From Cruorifilaria tuberocauda (Eukaryota; Nematoda; Chromadorea; Rhabditida; Onchocercidae), in NCBI GenBank assembly GCA_013365365.1, contig JABVXU010000049.1, positions 62,001-126,000 of the forward strand: a DNA stretch of 64,000 bases, written 5' to 3'. Both the position numbers and the translations under genes were made by a program. The notes below the pieces were generated by a model, which saw nothing but the letters and a program-made list of their open reading frames with translations, was not told the DNA's origin and did not search any database. This document shows positions 45,830 to 64,000 of the stretch, one piece after another (within the stretch, counting starts at the first letter, position 1; every line of letters starts with the position of its first letter).

Positions 45830-48735
45830 GTCTTTGTAGTGGACAATACCGCACTAATCACCACTTCCAGTCTTCCTGAATAGCAGATAGTTTTATCAAA
45901 CCGTTAACGAAAATGAAACAGCAGGTAGATCTGAACTGCTCATTTCTTGCACAGTGCTTTTTGATCTTTGCTCCCCGAATCAAGCCTTCTCATTCTCCAT
46001 CTTCCACATTCACTTTCTCATCTCTTCATAACCTCTCGCTTCCTTGTTCGTCCGCCACTCCAAAGATCATTTAAATTGCAGCTATCCTAAGGTAAATGTT
46101 TTCTTTCGTACCCAATGGTAAGTGGAATGAACCCTGAAATATAATCTACGCGTACGTTACGTGAAGAGGGATTTTTTTGAGTTTCGAAAACGTATATTCC
46201 ACGTCTCTAGTAGTGTGTACTAAAATATGACAGACGAAGCTATCATTTGTTACGGTTATCACTGCCTAGTAACGCAACTTTTTCTTTGATCTGCTAACGA
46301 TAGTGTGTCAAAGTTCCAAATATAAAATGCGTTGCATTCTCGTGCTGTCACTTTCCGAAATGATTAACTGCCAATAAAGATCGGACATGGCTAACGCAGA
46401 AATTAATAAGTAGGATGTCAACTTATTATGAGAAAATTTACTTGCAACTAGTCAGTAAAATTAAGCAAGTGTCATTGCCAGATTTCAAATGTTCAAATAG
46501 TAGTCTACCAAAGCGGGATAGTGAAAACTGATAGAATGAAGATGTTATAAAAAATACCCGAGAGTTCTTCTAGTACAATTTATATACTTATCTACTCACC
46601 ATAAAATAACTGTCAATTCAGTGATATTTGCCTAGCTTTACTGGCCTTTATTGCCAGGTTGCAAGTCCTTCTGCAATAATCCTGGACTGAATTGCGCTTC
46701 TCTGAATTCCTCGAAATGTTTAGGTACCAGTACATATCCTCTTTTATTCATAAACGAAAAGCGCACAACATCCGACATCGAATTTTGGAAGAACATCCTG
46801 GCGTTATGAGTACTATTCTGTGATTTATAAAGCTACTTCAAAAAAGCTAGAGGTATAGGGAATTTTTGATCACAGTCATCATGAACTCCAGTAACTATAA
46901 ACTAATATCTTTCATCTTTTTCAACCACACTCCACTCATTTTCATTATTCCAAAACATTCATTTTGCAAGACCTTTCCGTGCTGAAATATATTGCAAACA
47001 CAATTAACAAAAGAAATTCATGAGTTTTGTTAACAAGATAAGACTAAGTTACCAAGACTTTCATAGAGCATTAAAGAAGTATAAGTCTTCAGCAGAGAGA
47101 AAATTCTTTAAAATCGAGAACATTATCGATAACTCCTTTCCAACAACTTTTCATGATACGATTTTAAAATTTGAAAAAACCTCTACCTCGAACATTAAAA
47201 AACATAGAACCAAGTCGTTCATTAATGATATTAATGGAACAGAAAAAAAAACTTCAATGTTGATAATGCTCTATAAATCTCTAAAGCAGGAAAGAGCTCT
47301 GAAGATGTTACGCATACAAAGCTCTTTTGATCAATGGTGTTAACTACTGTCACATGAACAATGATATAATTTAAATACTTAATCTGGCATTCCATCAGTC
47401 CAGGATATGCACTCTTGAGCGTAAGAATTTCATTTTTTTCACATATTCGAAGAAATGAAGTAATAAGCACTAAAAAAATCTCCTTTAAATCAGAAAGTCA
47501 AAAGCGGCAAACTTAACACATCACCAACAACTTTCTCCTTTTGACTTTAGGAACGCCAGTATAAGCAAGAAGCATGTGAAATCAGCAAATGATACTGAAA
47601 CCTATACGTTTATGAAACATTTAATTACGAGGTTTGATTTCAATTCTGTGCGGAAATGCCTAAAAAAATTAAAAATTTGGTAGAAAATAAAGATTTCTTC
47701 ATTACCACTGATATGAAATAGCCGAAAAAGATACTAAAAAAACAAAACGCCAGTCGTAGAAAGCTAAAATCTACCATAACCGCATGAAAGCAATAAGAAA
47801 TGCACCATACAACATAACTCGATTGCACTCAATTTTGTGACTTATGGAAAACATGACCATCAGGAACAAATAATCATTAAATTCTATTGCACTATCTTCA
47901 TCCAATTTTGAAAAATAACACCATTTTAAACGGAGATAAAATAATGACATCATCGATGAGGAAGCAAAAAAGTCTGGATGTTTTTTCTGATTTAAGAATT
48001 TTTCACTTTGTCCAACATGATACCCAAAGTGCCTTGTCTCATCAATAAGAACTTTCAAAGCAGAAAATCACTCAATGCGAGCTTCAAATATAAAAATGTA
48101 AACATATATCCGGCTCACAAATTTGGAAAAAGTTAAGCTTTAGACCAAGTGACTTCATTACTTCCAGTATTAAAGGGTGTACGAAATCCAGGTATCATGA
48201 GAACTAGAAATGCTCGAGATGGTCTTCATTTATCATCTAATGTGCAAGAGATATTCCACACGTCTTATATGACATGATGAAATGAAAAAAACTAGATATT
48301 AAATCATGACACTAAAACTAGTTTTAAAATTTCAACATGAAATTTACACCAGCAAGAGATAAGCCTGGCATCAATTTACTCTTAAATAGCAAAGCTATTA
48401 TATTTACTGACTGCATACCACAAATTTCCTGTACAGGATGAAAATGTGTGAATGTACAAATAATGACATACTGTTAAGGTTGCAGAAAAAATATAAGTTG
48501 TGTAAGAGCTTCACTATTTCAGAATAAATTCATTCCGACCTTATCTCATGCTATTGTAAATTTCATTGAAACACATTTTCCATTGAAATACGAACGAATT
48601 AGAGGACTGATAAAAAATGACATATTATAAACGATCATGCGTTCAAAGTTGCGAAACCCCTAAAAATCCTATTTATGGAACATTTTTCCACACGATATTT
48701 GATGAGTCGTTTCTCTCGGAATTTTTCTTTTTTCA
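45830..48735. other. Intergenic region upstream of fat-2
   Basis: About 2.9 kb between the fat-2 start and the 3' end of the membrane protein gene. An open frame of 107 codons lies at 47020-47343 (+), Lys-rich and without recognised homology. No gene is called. Confidence 0.5.
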
Positions 48736-50073
48736 TCATTTATCATTCATTGCATTCAGAACAGTTTGATCACTCTGACAGCCGTTTGTACTCTTGGTGC
48801 CGCGTAGGCTATAATCAGCAGCTTCTGCACGTAAATTCATCATGAATTTCTTGATTTGATATCCAAACCTTATTAAACGACAACAATTATTAATATAACC
48901 TTGCTGTGCATAAATAATTGAACGAAAAACTCAACTGAGACATAGAAATTATCCAAAAAATTTGTGTAAAAAACATACATTTGCATAATATTGAGATAAA
49001 CTGTTTAATCTGTTGGAATTTCATTCTGAACAATAGTGGCTTTGGCCTTTACTTGAAATGTAAATAACTAGCCAATTTCTTTTCCCACGAAGCAATCAGC
49101 GCTGATGAATATCACAATTAATTATTCGCAGAAATAACGTACCAGTTGTAATCTATGCACAATCCCAGAAGAAGAGCAAAAATTATATAGAAATTTCGCC
49201 TCAGTCCTTTTGCTAATTTTGGATGAATCCTTGGTCGTGAGGGAAAACTATGATTCGAGAACTGCCAGTAACCTCGACCCACTTTTCTGTCGGTATAATG
49301 CATTGGATCCTTACGTTTATTGCCTGCACAAGACTTAGTTTAAAAGATCATTTATGACGACTTTTATGACTGAGTAGAAATACTTTATAATTTATGAGAA
49401 ATAACCGAATAAATCATGAAGCCAAAATTCAATCAAAAATCAAAGGTAGAGCTTAACCCAAAATCGTATATTTTGATGGATGGTAATCCTCTTCTGGTTT
49501 GCTAATCTCATTCAGAGATGGAATACCACTTTCAGGTCTCTTAACAAACATGTCAACTGCTGCTAGTCTACGGAAATTTCTGCGTGACGTATTTAACATT
49601 CCTGCAAAATGATTGCGAAATTTGTCCAGAAAGAACCAAGAAACAACAAGACCATCATTCGGCAAAACCATACTGTATTAGTGAGCTCGACGAATGAATC
49701 AATAATGTAACTCACCCTATGAATGCAAACATTCAAAAAAAGTTGCGAAAATCGCAATGTTTTAATGGAACACTATGAGAATAAGAATTTCATATCTAGT
49801 GATATGCAACGCAGTTGGAAAGATGTCATGGACTTATCCAGTTTTCGGGGTGGGATATTAGTGCGTTGGAACTTCCTCGAATCCCGAAGTGCCGTAGTTT
49901 TAGGTGTTGTAAATATACGTGTATACATGAAGCATTGTAATGCCTTATTAAGCACTGGAAAAATGCTAAGAAAACCTAAAATACCAATAATAAGTAAAAT
50001 GAAGCTCCAAATCAAAAGTGGCAAGAAGAAAAGAGATGCTCCTATATATTTCAGACATTTTGGTAAAAAACAC

Positions 50074-50075
<2 letters not shown>
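48736..50075 (-). CDS. Uncharacterised membrane protein, 276 residues
   Basis: Family not recognised. Four exons (49774-50075, 49458-49672, 49143-49323, 48736-48868) join in phase to an open frame of 276 codons plus stop, which supports the model. The start at 50075 gives a basic N-terminus, then a long hydrophobic stretch at residues about 13-45 (LFFLPLLIWSFILLIIGILG), enough for one long or two short membrane spans. The middle is basic and hydrophilic (RRNFRRLAAVDMF, KPEEDYHPSKYTILG, HYTDRKVGRGYWQF). A second span lies near residue 225 (FYIIFALLLGLCIDY), followed by a polar tail ending NAMNDK. The first donor (GTGTTC) is weak. Its ATG shares two bases with the ATG of the LanC-like gene on the other strand, so the two genes have no intergenic space at coding level. 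Could be nematode-specific. Confidence 0.6.
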
Positions 50076-52878
<2,803 letters not shown>

Positions 52879-53225
52879 TTGTCTTTAATGTATTATTGTT
52901 CATTGTGAATTACTTGGAGACTAAAAAAGTATTATCGGTATTGTGTCAGTTGTTTGTTAAAAATAGATTTTGTTTCGTAAAGTTTTATCACTAGTGTGGT
53001 GTTTTATGGTAATACCGCAGTAGTTTTCTGTTTTTTAATAAAATGACTTTTACATTAAATATTTAGTGTCTAGCACGCGCAGTGAGATTGAATTCGGAGG
53101 TGGGATAAAGGAGGTGTTTTGAATAAGGTTCACTCAGAAATTTGCATAACGACACTTGGAGGTGAGTGTGCGAGATGTGTTTCTCACGTGTACTTTCAGA
53201 TTCGGGAAGTGAAGGCAGTAAAGCC
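52879..53225. other. Short spacer between the two LanC-like genes
   Basis: A spacer of 347 bases. It contains the copy A polyadenylation signal at 53037-53042 and the copy B 5' flank. It is too short for another gene, so B may share regulation with A or be trans-spliced downstream of it. Confidence 0.6.
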
Positions 53226-55896
<2,671 letters not shown>

Positions 55897-58800
55897 ATAT
55901 TCTTTCTGTACATTCATATTTTATTCGTATATTTGGTGAGCTGTAGATATATATTAGCAGAATTTTTGTTGAGATAGCAGTTTATTGTAATTGTTTTTGT
56001 ATGGTCATTTTCAACCTGAGAGATTATGAATAGAACATATAAAATGAATGGTTTTTGTTTCGACTTGTTTCTTATTTCATGCTAGAAATTAAATTAGAGT
56101 AAATGGAAATTTAAAAAGTAAAATTATAAGATTGTGATGTAACAGAGAGTATGTTGTGAAATGTCAAAAGTTTCAGACTTTTTTTCCAGAATATTTATGT
56201 ATTTTTTCCATGGATCTGCAAATAGTGATGTAAAATAAATGTAGAAATAAAAAAGTTCTGAACTATCGGCTTTTATAGTAAAAATGATTGTATAATTTAT
56301 GTTGCTCTAATTATTTCTCGTTCATAGGTAATCTACTAAGTACTAAATACTGCGGTATATTTGATTTGAGTCGTTTGATCCTTCATTCATTTATTCCATC
56401 ATTTTCGTGTTTCAGTAATGGTGGTGAAAGTTTCGTGGAGAGTTGCATATTTCATTGTCATTGTTAATTATCATCATCACCCTTATGAACGAAAACAGCA
56501 GTAGGGCTACCAGTTTTTTTATTTTTGTCCTGAAGAGACAAGCATGTCGTAACATTACTTTAGTAATTTTTAGGCACTCTTGATGAAGATTATGAAAGGG
56601 CGGCATGAATTACACATAGATAGACAAAATGCGATAATGGGACTAATACTAGTATGCAAATCGCACAGCATGTCGTCCTGTGCTCTTTGCTAAGCTGTAG
56701 AAGCCGGTATGTTCATGTCGTCAATTTGTCTACACTGTTTTATTCTCATGCACTTTCCTACAGTGTTATCATTTCTTAAGACTATCTTTTTCTTTTTTGC
56801 TACCCATTATTCCTTCTCCTTCAAGGGTATATTAAAGAAAAATGAGGGACTTTTAACCGAATATATAGTTTGATAAAGCCCTTGATAACTATATTAGTTA
56901 TCAGGATTATCAGGACAGTCTTGCATTTAAGCCACGAGAAATATTTGAAATATTGATTTTTTACCTTGATAAATTTAATGCTTTTATTAGATAAAAAAGG
57001 AGTTACTTTTGTTTTTATAAATTAGAAAATTACTTTATCATGGATGCGAAAGAAACTACTGAAGAAAAGTGGAATCTGTAAAAAAGGTGTAATCTCTTGA
57101 ACATAGTTCACATGCTATATTTCTTCGAAAAATCTTTAAAGTACTTGAAACATCATCTTCAGAGTATTTGAATAAGATATTGATATAGGTCTAATTTATT
57201 GCAAATAAATCAGTTTAAAAATAGTTTTTACAAATTATATACTGATTCTTATTTGATGAAACTATCAGTGTACTAGTCGTAATATTGATACATATTATTT
57301 GGTTGTTCATCATAATCTTTTATTGAAAACTATTCTGAAGGGTGTGATATACGCAGTTTACAAATCAGCAATTTTGAGCATTAAAACTGAATGACGTTGC
57401 TTATTAATGTGTTGGTTGCTGCAGAAGTAAGATGCAAATGATAATGATGATATTGGTAATGAGATTGGAGTCAGAATACATTCTCTCACTGACGTACATG
57501 TCATTCACAGTTGTCAATCAAATATGATGTTGTAGCAGTTGACTTCTCCTCCTCCATCTTTTTTCACATGTATTATTCATTCTCTTTCCTTTTTCAACTG
57601 TTTTTACTTCCCAATATATATTTTGATTGTAAACATTACATCCTTTATTTTCCAGTATTTCAGTATCACTCGCTAGTTCACTGACCGATTCTTTCAAAAT
57701 TTACCTATTCACTGCTGAAGCTATAAATGTAAAGTCTGTTGCTTTCACTTCATTTCATTTCATTTCATATAAACTGCTTAACTCTTGATATTTTGACATT
57801 TTGAGGAGAGTTTCTTCTTTTTTATGCGGTTTTATTGGTGATCTTTGTTTTATTCTCAAATACAAGAGTCTTATTCTACTCGAGTTTAAATTAGTAATCT
57901 GTTTCAACAAACTTTGTGCACAGTGATTTTACAGTAATCTTCATTTTCATTACATCTAAAAGAATTTATTACTTCCAGATCCTCTATGCTACTTGAACTA
58001 ATTCAGTAACAATCTGATAGTAATCAAATAAAATCGATTTGCAAAAAGTGTATACTAATCATCTCTTCTTGGAATTGGATTTCAATAATTATCATTCTTG
58101 AGATTGAAACCAGCTACGGAGTCCCATTGTTTTGGGAAATAATTATTCAAATAACCTGTTTCATTTGAAAATAAAACACCAAAACATAGTTGAACGTGAA
58201 ATATGGTACTGGAAAAACCGCTTGGTTATAACTGCTTAGTCACTTGTTTAAGAAATGAAATTGAACAGGATGAAGTTTTTTTCCTGATTTTTTTCTTGCT
58301 TCAATTTCCTTTGTGTTATGATTCTATGATGTAAATCGTTCGATGAAGTTAATCGAGGAAAATAGAATACAGGCCGACAGAATGACGCATAATTTGTTTA
58401 GCAGTCACTATCAAATTTGCATGTTTTGACAACATTTGGAATTTTCATTGGTTTTTTATTTCGCTCCCTATTAGTATCAGCAATTGTTTGGTTTTGTTCT
58501 TTTTTGTACAGTCCACATTTCCAAATATAACGTCCATTATTAATTTCTTAAATTTCTTTGACATAATACGTCCTATTATTGCAACATATAAAATTGTGTT
58601 GCTCTTTTTGCATTTCCCATTTGCAGCTGAGATTTTTTGAGTTTGATCAGTGAACTATGTGTTAGGAAACTCCATTTAAAAACATAAATGCTTTTATGTC
58701 TAATCTTCTTGAAACATATTTTTCAACAGTTCTTATAAAAAATTTGAAAATTTTGATTAGTGCATTGAACAACCAAAAATCTGATAATACTTTTCGGAGT

Positions 58801-61800
58801 CATCCAGTTTTAAAAAATGAGAATTGTGGATCGGTCCTGAAAAGATTGTAAGCATCTCTAAAAGATAGCGAGAGTGTATTTAACGAATGTTGCAATCAAA
58901 TGAACAGCAGGAGTTGAATGACAACATCACTTAAAAGAATACACCGATGATAGCCATAATGTATTGCTCCTGCTACTCCAGTCGGCCTGTTTCCTGTTTC
59001 GCTTTAATCATTTTTAAATTGAAATAGCTACAAAAGAAGAGAAGATTAATGGAGGCATAAAATAACGACAGTAACCATTTCTTGCATATATGGTCTGCGT
59101 CAGATTAATTAGCACAGTGCAATTATGAATAGCGTAAATTAAACCTTTGGATTATAAAATGATTAAGATGTTGTTCTGTTCATATGATTTACAATCAGCG
59201 GAGTGCATCCCTGATTTATTATCATTCATTATCATTACAGTTGTTTTGCTCTCAATTAATTAGCACCACATCTCAGTACGATCTATTTCATCATGTTACG
59301 AGGTTAATATATAATATATAAAATAAAAACATGTCAGGATTAAAAAATTTTTTTCCCTTCATGCAATGTCGGGAATATTGCAGTAGATTTGAAGTAACAA
59401 AATAGAGCATCCTGTACAACGAAAAAAGCAATATTTTTTTGATATTTTTTGAAAATACTTTCGAATTAAACAAATTGAAAGAAGCTTATTCTTAAAAAAA
59501 ACAACTTCAATGAACAACAGACAAAAAATGCACAAGCTTGCTTTCAAAACTTGAGAGTTTAGCGGTGTTTAAGTACCACGTCAATTCTCAACTTCATCTT
59601 TAATCTACTTGTTTACCCTGCAGTATTTGTTGCATCACTATCGCTACACATTTTCAACGCAAGAATTGAGTATTGTTATTTGTGTCAACAACATGCAGTA
59701 GCTACCGAAAAAATGTTGATGTTATATAGATAAAGAAAGGAAAAAGAGAGAACCATCTATTGAAATTGACATAACAACTACAGTTTCTCCATGCTGGATT
59801 GGGAGAGTTGCAGGACAAACATGGATAATCAGAAGGACGACAGTGCTCCTTGACAACGACATGACACTTGCAATACAACTATCTGATTAACCTCTCTTTT
59901 GGAACTCTTTTATAATATATACATCGAATTACATGCTAGATTATTCACAACTTAGTTAACATCGAATTTTTTTCGAAACTAATAATTAGAAATCTATTTT
60001 GGATAGGATATAAGATCAACAGACATACACTACACAGTAAAATATAAATAAAGTAGTTAAAGTAGAGATTACTTTAAAAAAATCTTTCAATAACTTTATG
60101 CATTTTCCAACTCAAATTTCAACGCTTAACATGTTATATTTTTCATTTACGTCAATTTTTAAAGTGAAAAATCTGGTTTCTAAAGCATAAGCATATTCCA
60201 AAGAACACTTGTTGTTATAATTCAGAAATGAGAATAAATTACATAACTAAAAATATATGCAAAATAGGGCATGTTATTATTGAATGAATCTAACCAATCC
60301 CTTTTGTCATGAAACAAATGGTGTCAGCAAATAGGGTGCATTGACTGTTCAATTTATTTACAGTATGATATGTCAGGAGTTAGTATTTAAGAGAAATAAG
60401 AAAAATAACATAAATAAAGAAAATGAAATTTCTCAATAAAAAGGAATGACCCTGCAGTAAAATATTGAATGATTACTGGAAGACACTTTGTTATATTCCT
60501 CTTCAGTGGATTAGCTCTGAAAAAGAGCGGCTGATGAAGAACCTATATCAAATGATAAAAACACGCATATATATATGTATACAAAACACCTAGATATATA
60601 CAAACAGACAGATGGAAGCCCTATAATGAGTTATCAAAGGGAATCAGAAACAATATATATTATAATAGCAGAAGACAGGAGCAGGAAGTCATTAAACAAA
60701 TCCCCCTCAAAACCCACATGAATAGTCATTTAATTGCCTGTAATCCTGAAACATTACGGATTCTAGATCCGGTGCAGCACAAGTCATTCAATAATGGAAC
60801 TAAATGCACTCGTATTTAAACCTTGTGAGATTTAGTATTATTATATTCCGGATTACTCATTATAAGATTTTCATAAATTTTATTCGGAAAAAAAACAAAA
60901 AACTTTTTCAGAGATCCATGGATTAGTCAATCTTATTTTCCGCAGTTTATGTTGTAAAATTATACCTAGGAAAATACATATAACTTAATGTTTACGGTAG
61001 TCAGAATGATGATTCTTCAGAAGCATTCACTTTCTGCACAAAATTATTTGTTGGATGTAAAGGGTTAAGAGATCATATATTATTGATTATATCTGCTTGC
61101 CAAATGTTCATTATTATATTAATGAAAATAATTTCGATTAGTCTAATTAGTTTAAGAAATTTTGTAAAATAGAATTCATATTAATTTTGGCGATAGAATG
61201 AGAGGAATTAACACGAAAAATAACTGTCAGATAACGTGAAAGGGAAGGAATAGAATGGTGGTAATACTGGAATGTTAATATCGACATCTATATGATAAAA
61301 AATGTGAAATGAAGAAAGCTCTTCAACAACGGACAGATTTCTCCTTCCAATTTGATTTAAAATTATTTCCTTTCAAGAACAAAGCTAAATCAATGTTAGG
61401 ACCTTTGAGAACGATCTTAAAATCCGAGGAGTTCAACTCCTCAGTTTCACCAGTAAGGAGGACATCCGTTTCTAATTTTGGAGAAGGAACAAATAATGAA
61501 TATATTCTGATATGGATCATCCAAAATCTTTGATATGAGTGAGAATCAATATGAAACAGGCAGACAGACAGTAAAAGCATACCGCTCGCAAAATGAAATA
61601 CTTCCGTACCGTTTCTGTCACTGCTTCAGCGGTCAGTGGAGGAAGATCGAAAAGGATTATGTTGGAGACAAGTTCATATTAAATAACAACTGTTCTTGCT
61701 TCCTGCAAATGTTTCTGGAAACACCTTAGCATCCCACACAGTTCACCGTATAAGTCAAGTGGCTCTTACATGGTGGATAAACGAGGAAATTTTATGATCT

Positions 61801-62987
61801 TTCCAAGTCCATTACCATTCATTTCATTTATCCTATTTTTCATTTCAAAACTTCAAAAAGTTTTCGGGATAGCTTATGTTGGTACTGAAAAATCGCTCAA
61901 AATAACCTTATTGGCGTTTAAATATATCACAGATAAGCGCACACAAACTTTTCGGAAAATCGTTAAGATACAAAACAGAGATAAAAAATTTGCACTTGCT
62001 GAAGTTAACATAATAACACAATATTAGGAGAGTCTAATTTTAAAAGGCAGTTCAAATAACCCAAAGGAAAGTTTTAACGTTAAAACAATGTCGATACAGA
62101 CCTGAGAGGCTGAATTTGTATGTATCCGTATAATTCTGGTGTGAATTTTACTCATTTCAATTCGCCAAAATTAAAAAAGTTCGAATTTTTGTGGCAAAAA
62201 TAAGCTCAGTAATTTCCTGGAAACATTGTTCTAGTCAGTTTCATCGAAGTGATGATTTATGTGGGTTGATGTGACAACAGGAGGTTAGTTTAGATATATC
62301 ATCTTTTTCCAGTGGCATAACTGGAAAAAGTGTTTGCAAAAAAATCAAATTCGTATGATCTTCTCTTAATAACCATAACATTGTTGATGGACGGAGTGAA
62401 TTTAACAGGACATTTATTTCACAAATTTATAAAGCACAATATCGCTTGAGCCTATATCATATAAGAAATATTGATCCACCGAGTGCTCAAATTATATCGA
62501 AATTGGCTAGAAGAGCAACTGAGCAGCATTATTTTCCCTATATACATCTGATTTAAGGTACAGACCGGTAATTTGTTGCAACAAATTTGGAATGTAAAAG
62601 GTATTATAATGCGAAATCAACAGTAAGAAAATTTTTGAAATTTGTCATTAAATAGTGAAAATAATTTAGGAAGAAACAATTCTCATCGATAGAGTGAATA
62701 AATGAGAAGATGTAACGACCGTTTCAGGAAGACTTTTTAGAAAACGAAGTTGCTTTATCCTGAGAATAGAAAAGAATGAAATGAATTAAAGGAGAAAGTG
62801 GAAATGAGTCTTTCAATATTAAATAGAGAAAATATCACATTCAAAAATTCTTGGATATGAAAAACATTTTAGATATAAGGAAGGGTTTCTAAAACATCGG
62901 TTTCAAGGAATATTCATCAAAACCAACTTTTAAAATAATGAAACGATAATTAAATACATGTGGAAATGCTTGTTGCTATGATATCAT
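55897..62987. other. Gene-poor 7.1 kb region flanking the FoxG gene
   Basis: No exon with homology was found on either strand. It is AT-rich, with a short (ATTTC)n run near 57746-57768 and a small dyad at about 56881-56900. Open frames at 61309-61533 and 61770-62027 lack any support. Large non-coding flanks are common around developmental transcription factors. Confidence 0.5.

Positions 62988-64000
<1,013 letters not shown>

Noticed and set aside
47020..47343. 107-codon Lys-rich open frame on the plus strand
   Set aside because: No recognised homology, splice support or signal peptide. A frame of this length is plausible by chance in AT-rich DNA.
47771..48058. 95-codon open frame on the minus strand upstream of fat-2
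   Set aside because: No family match, and it lies beyond the stop of the adjacent membrane protein model.
49723..50073. Upstream extension of the LanC-like A reading frame
   Set aside because: Only the last 24 codons (from 50074) match the copy B first exon. The upstream part is antisense to the membrane protein exon.
61309..62027. Two open frames in the gene-poor region near FoxG
   Set aside because: No homology, no splice partners, and composition like the surrounding non-coding DNA.

Overview
The window is AT-rich nuclear DNA from a nematode, most likely a clade III (filarial or spirurid) species. The evidence is compact intron-rich genes with short GT-AG introns, nematode-type gene content (a FAT-2-like desaturase, VANG-1, MATH-33, lipocalin-related LPR proteins) and no bacterial gene structure. 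The species cannot be fixed from the sequence alone. Gene models below were built by joining homologous exons at GT/AG borders with matching phase. UTRs and some first exons remain unknown.

Layout, left to right. (1) The 5' part of a secreted proline-rich lipocalin-related gene, minus strand, leaving the window on the left. (2) A 2.9 kb gap with a GT microsatellite. (3) A complete USP7/MATH-33 deubiquitinase, minus strand, about 7.7 kb. (4) vang-1, the planar-polarity membrane protein, minus strand, divergent from (5) an ankyrin-repeat DHHC palmitoyltransferase of the HIP14/ZDHHC17 class, plus strand. (6) arl-1, minus strand, convergent with the DHHC gene, followed by (7) an atypical Rab GTPase, minus strand, lacking the catalytic switch II glutamine. 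(8) A gene of unknown family, plus strand, with three copies of a cysteine module (C-x7-C-x-C-x19/20-C-K), convergent with (9) a chitin-binding/EB-like secreted protein, minus strand. (10) A FAT-2-type delta-12 fatty acid desaturase, minus strand. (11) An unrecognised 276-residue membrane protein, minus strand, whose ATG overlaps the ATG of (12) a LanC-like gene, plus strand. That gene is followed in tandem by (13) a second LanC-like gene. (14) About 7 kb with no recognisable gene. (15) The 3' part of a FoxG-class forkhead gene, minus strand, leaving the window on the right.

Themes. Genes 5 to 7 are membrane-trafficking factors (Golgi palmitoylation, Golgi ARL1, a Rab). Genes 1, 8 and 9 look secreted and may act in cuticle, eggshell or extracellular matrix. 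The least described content is the three-module cysteine protein, the Rab with Gln-to-Met in switch II, and the LanC-like pair with its overlapping divergent partner.
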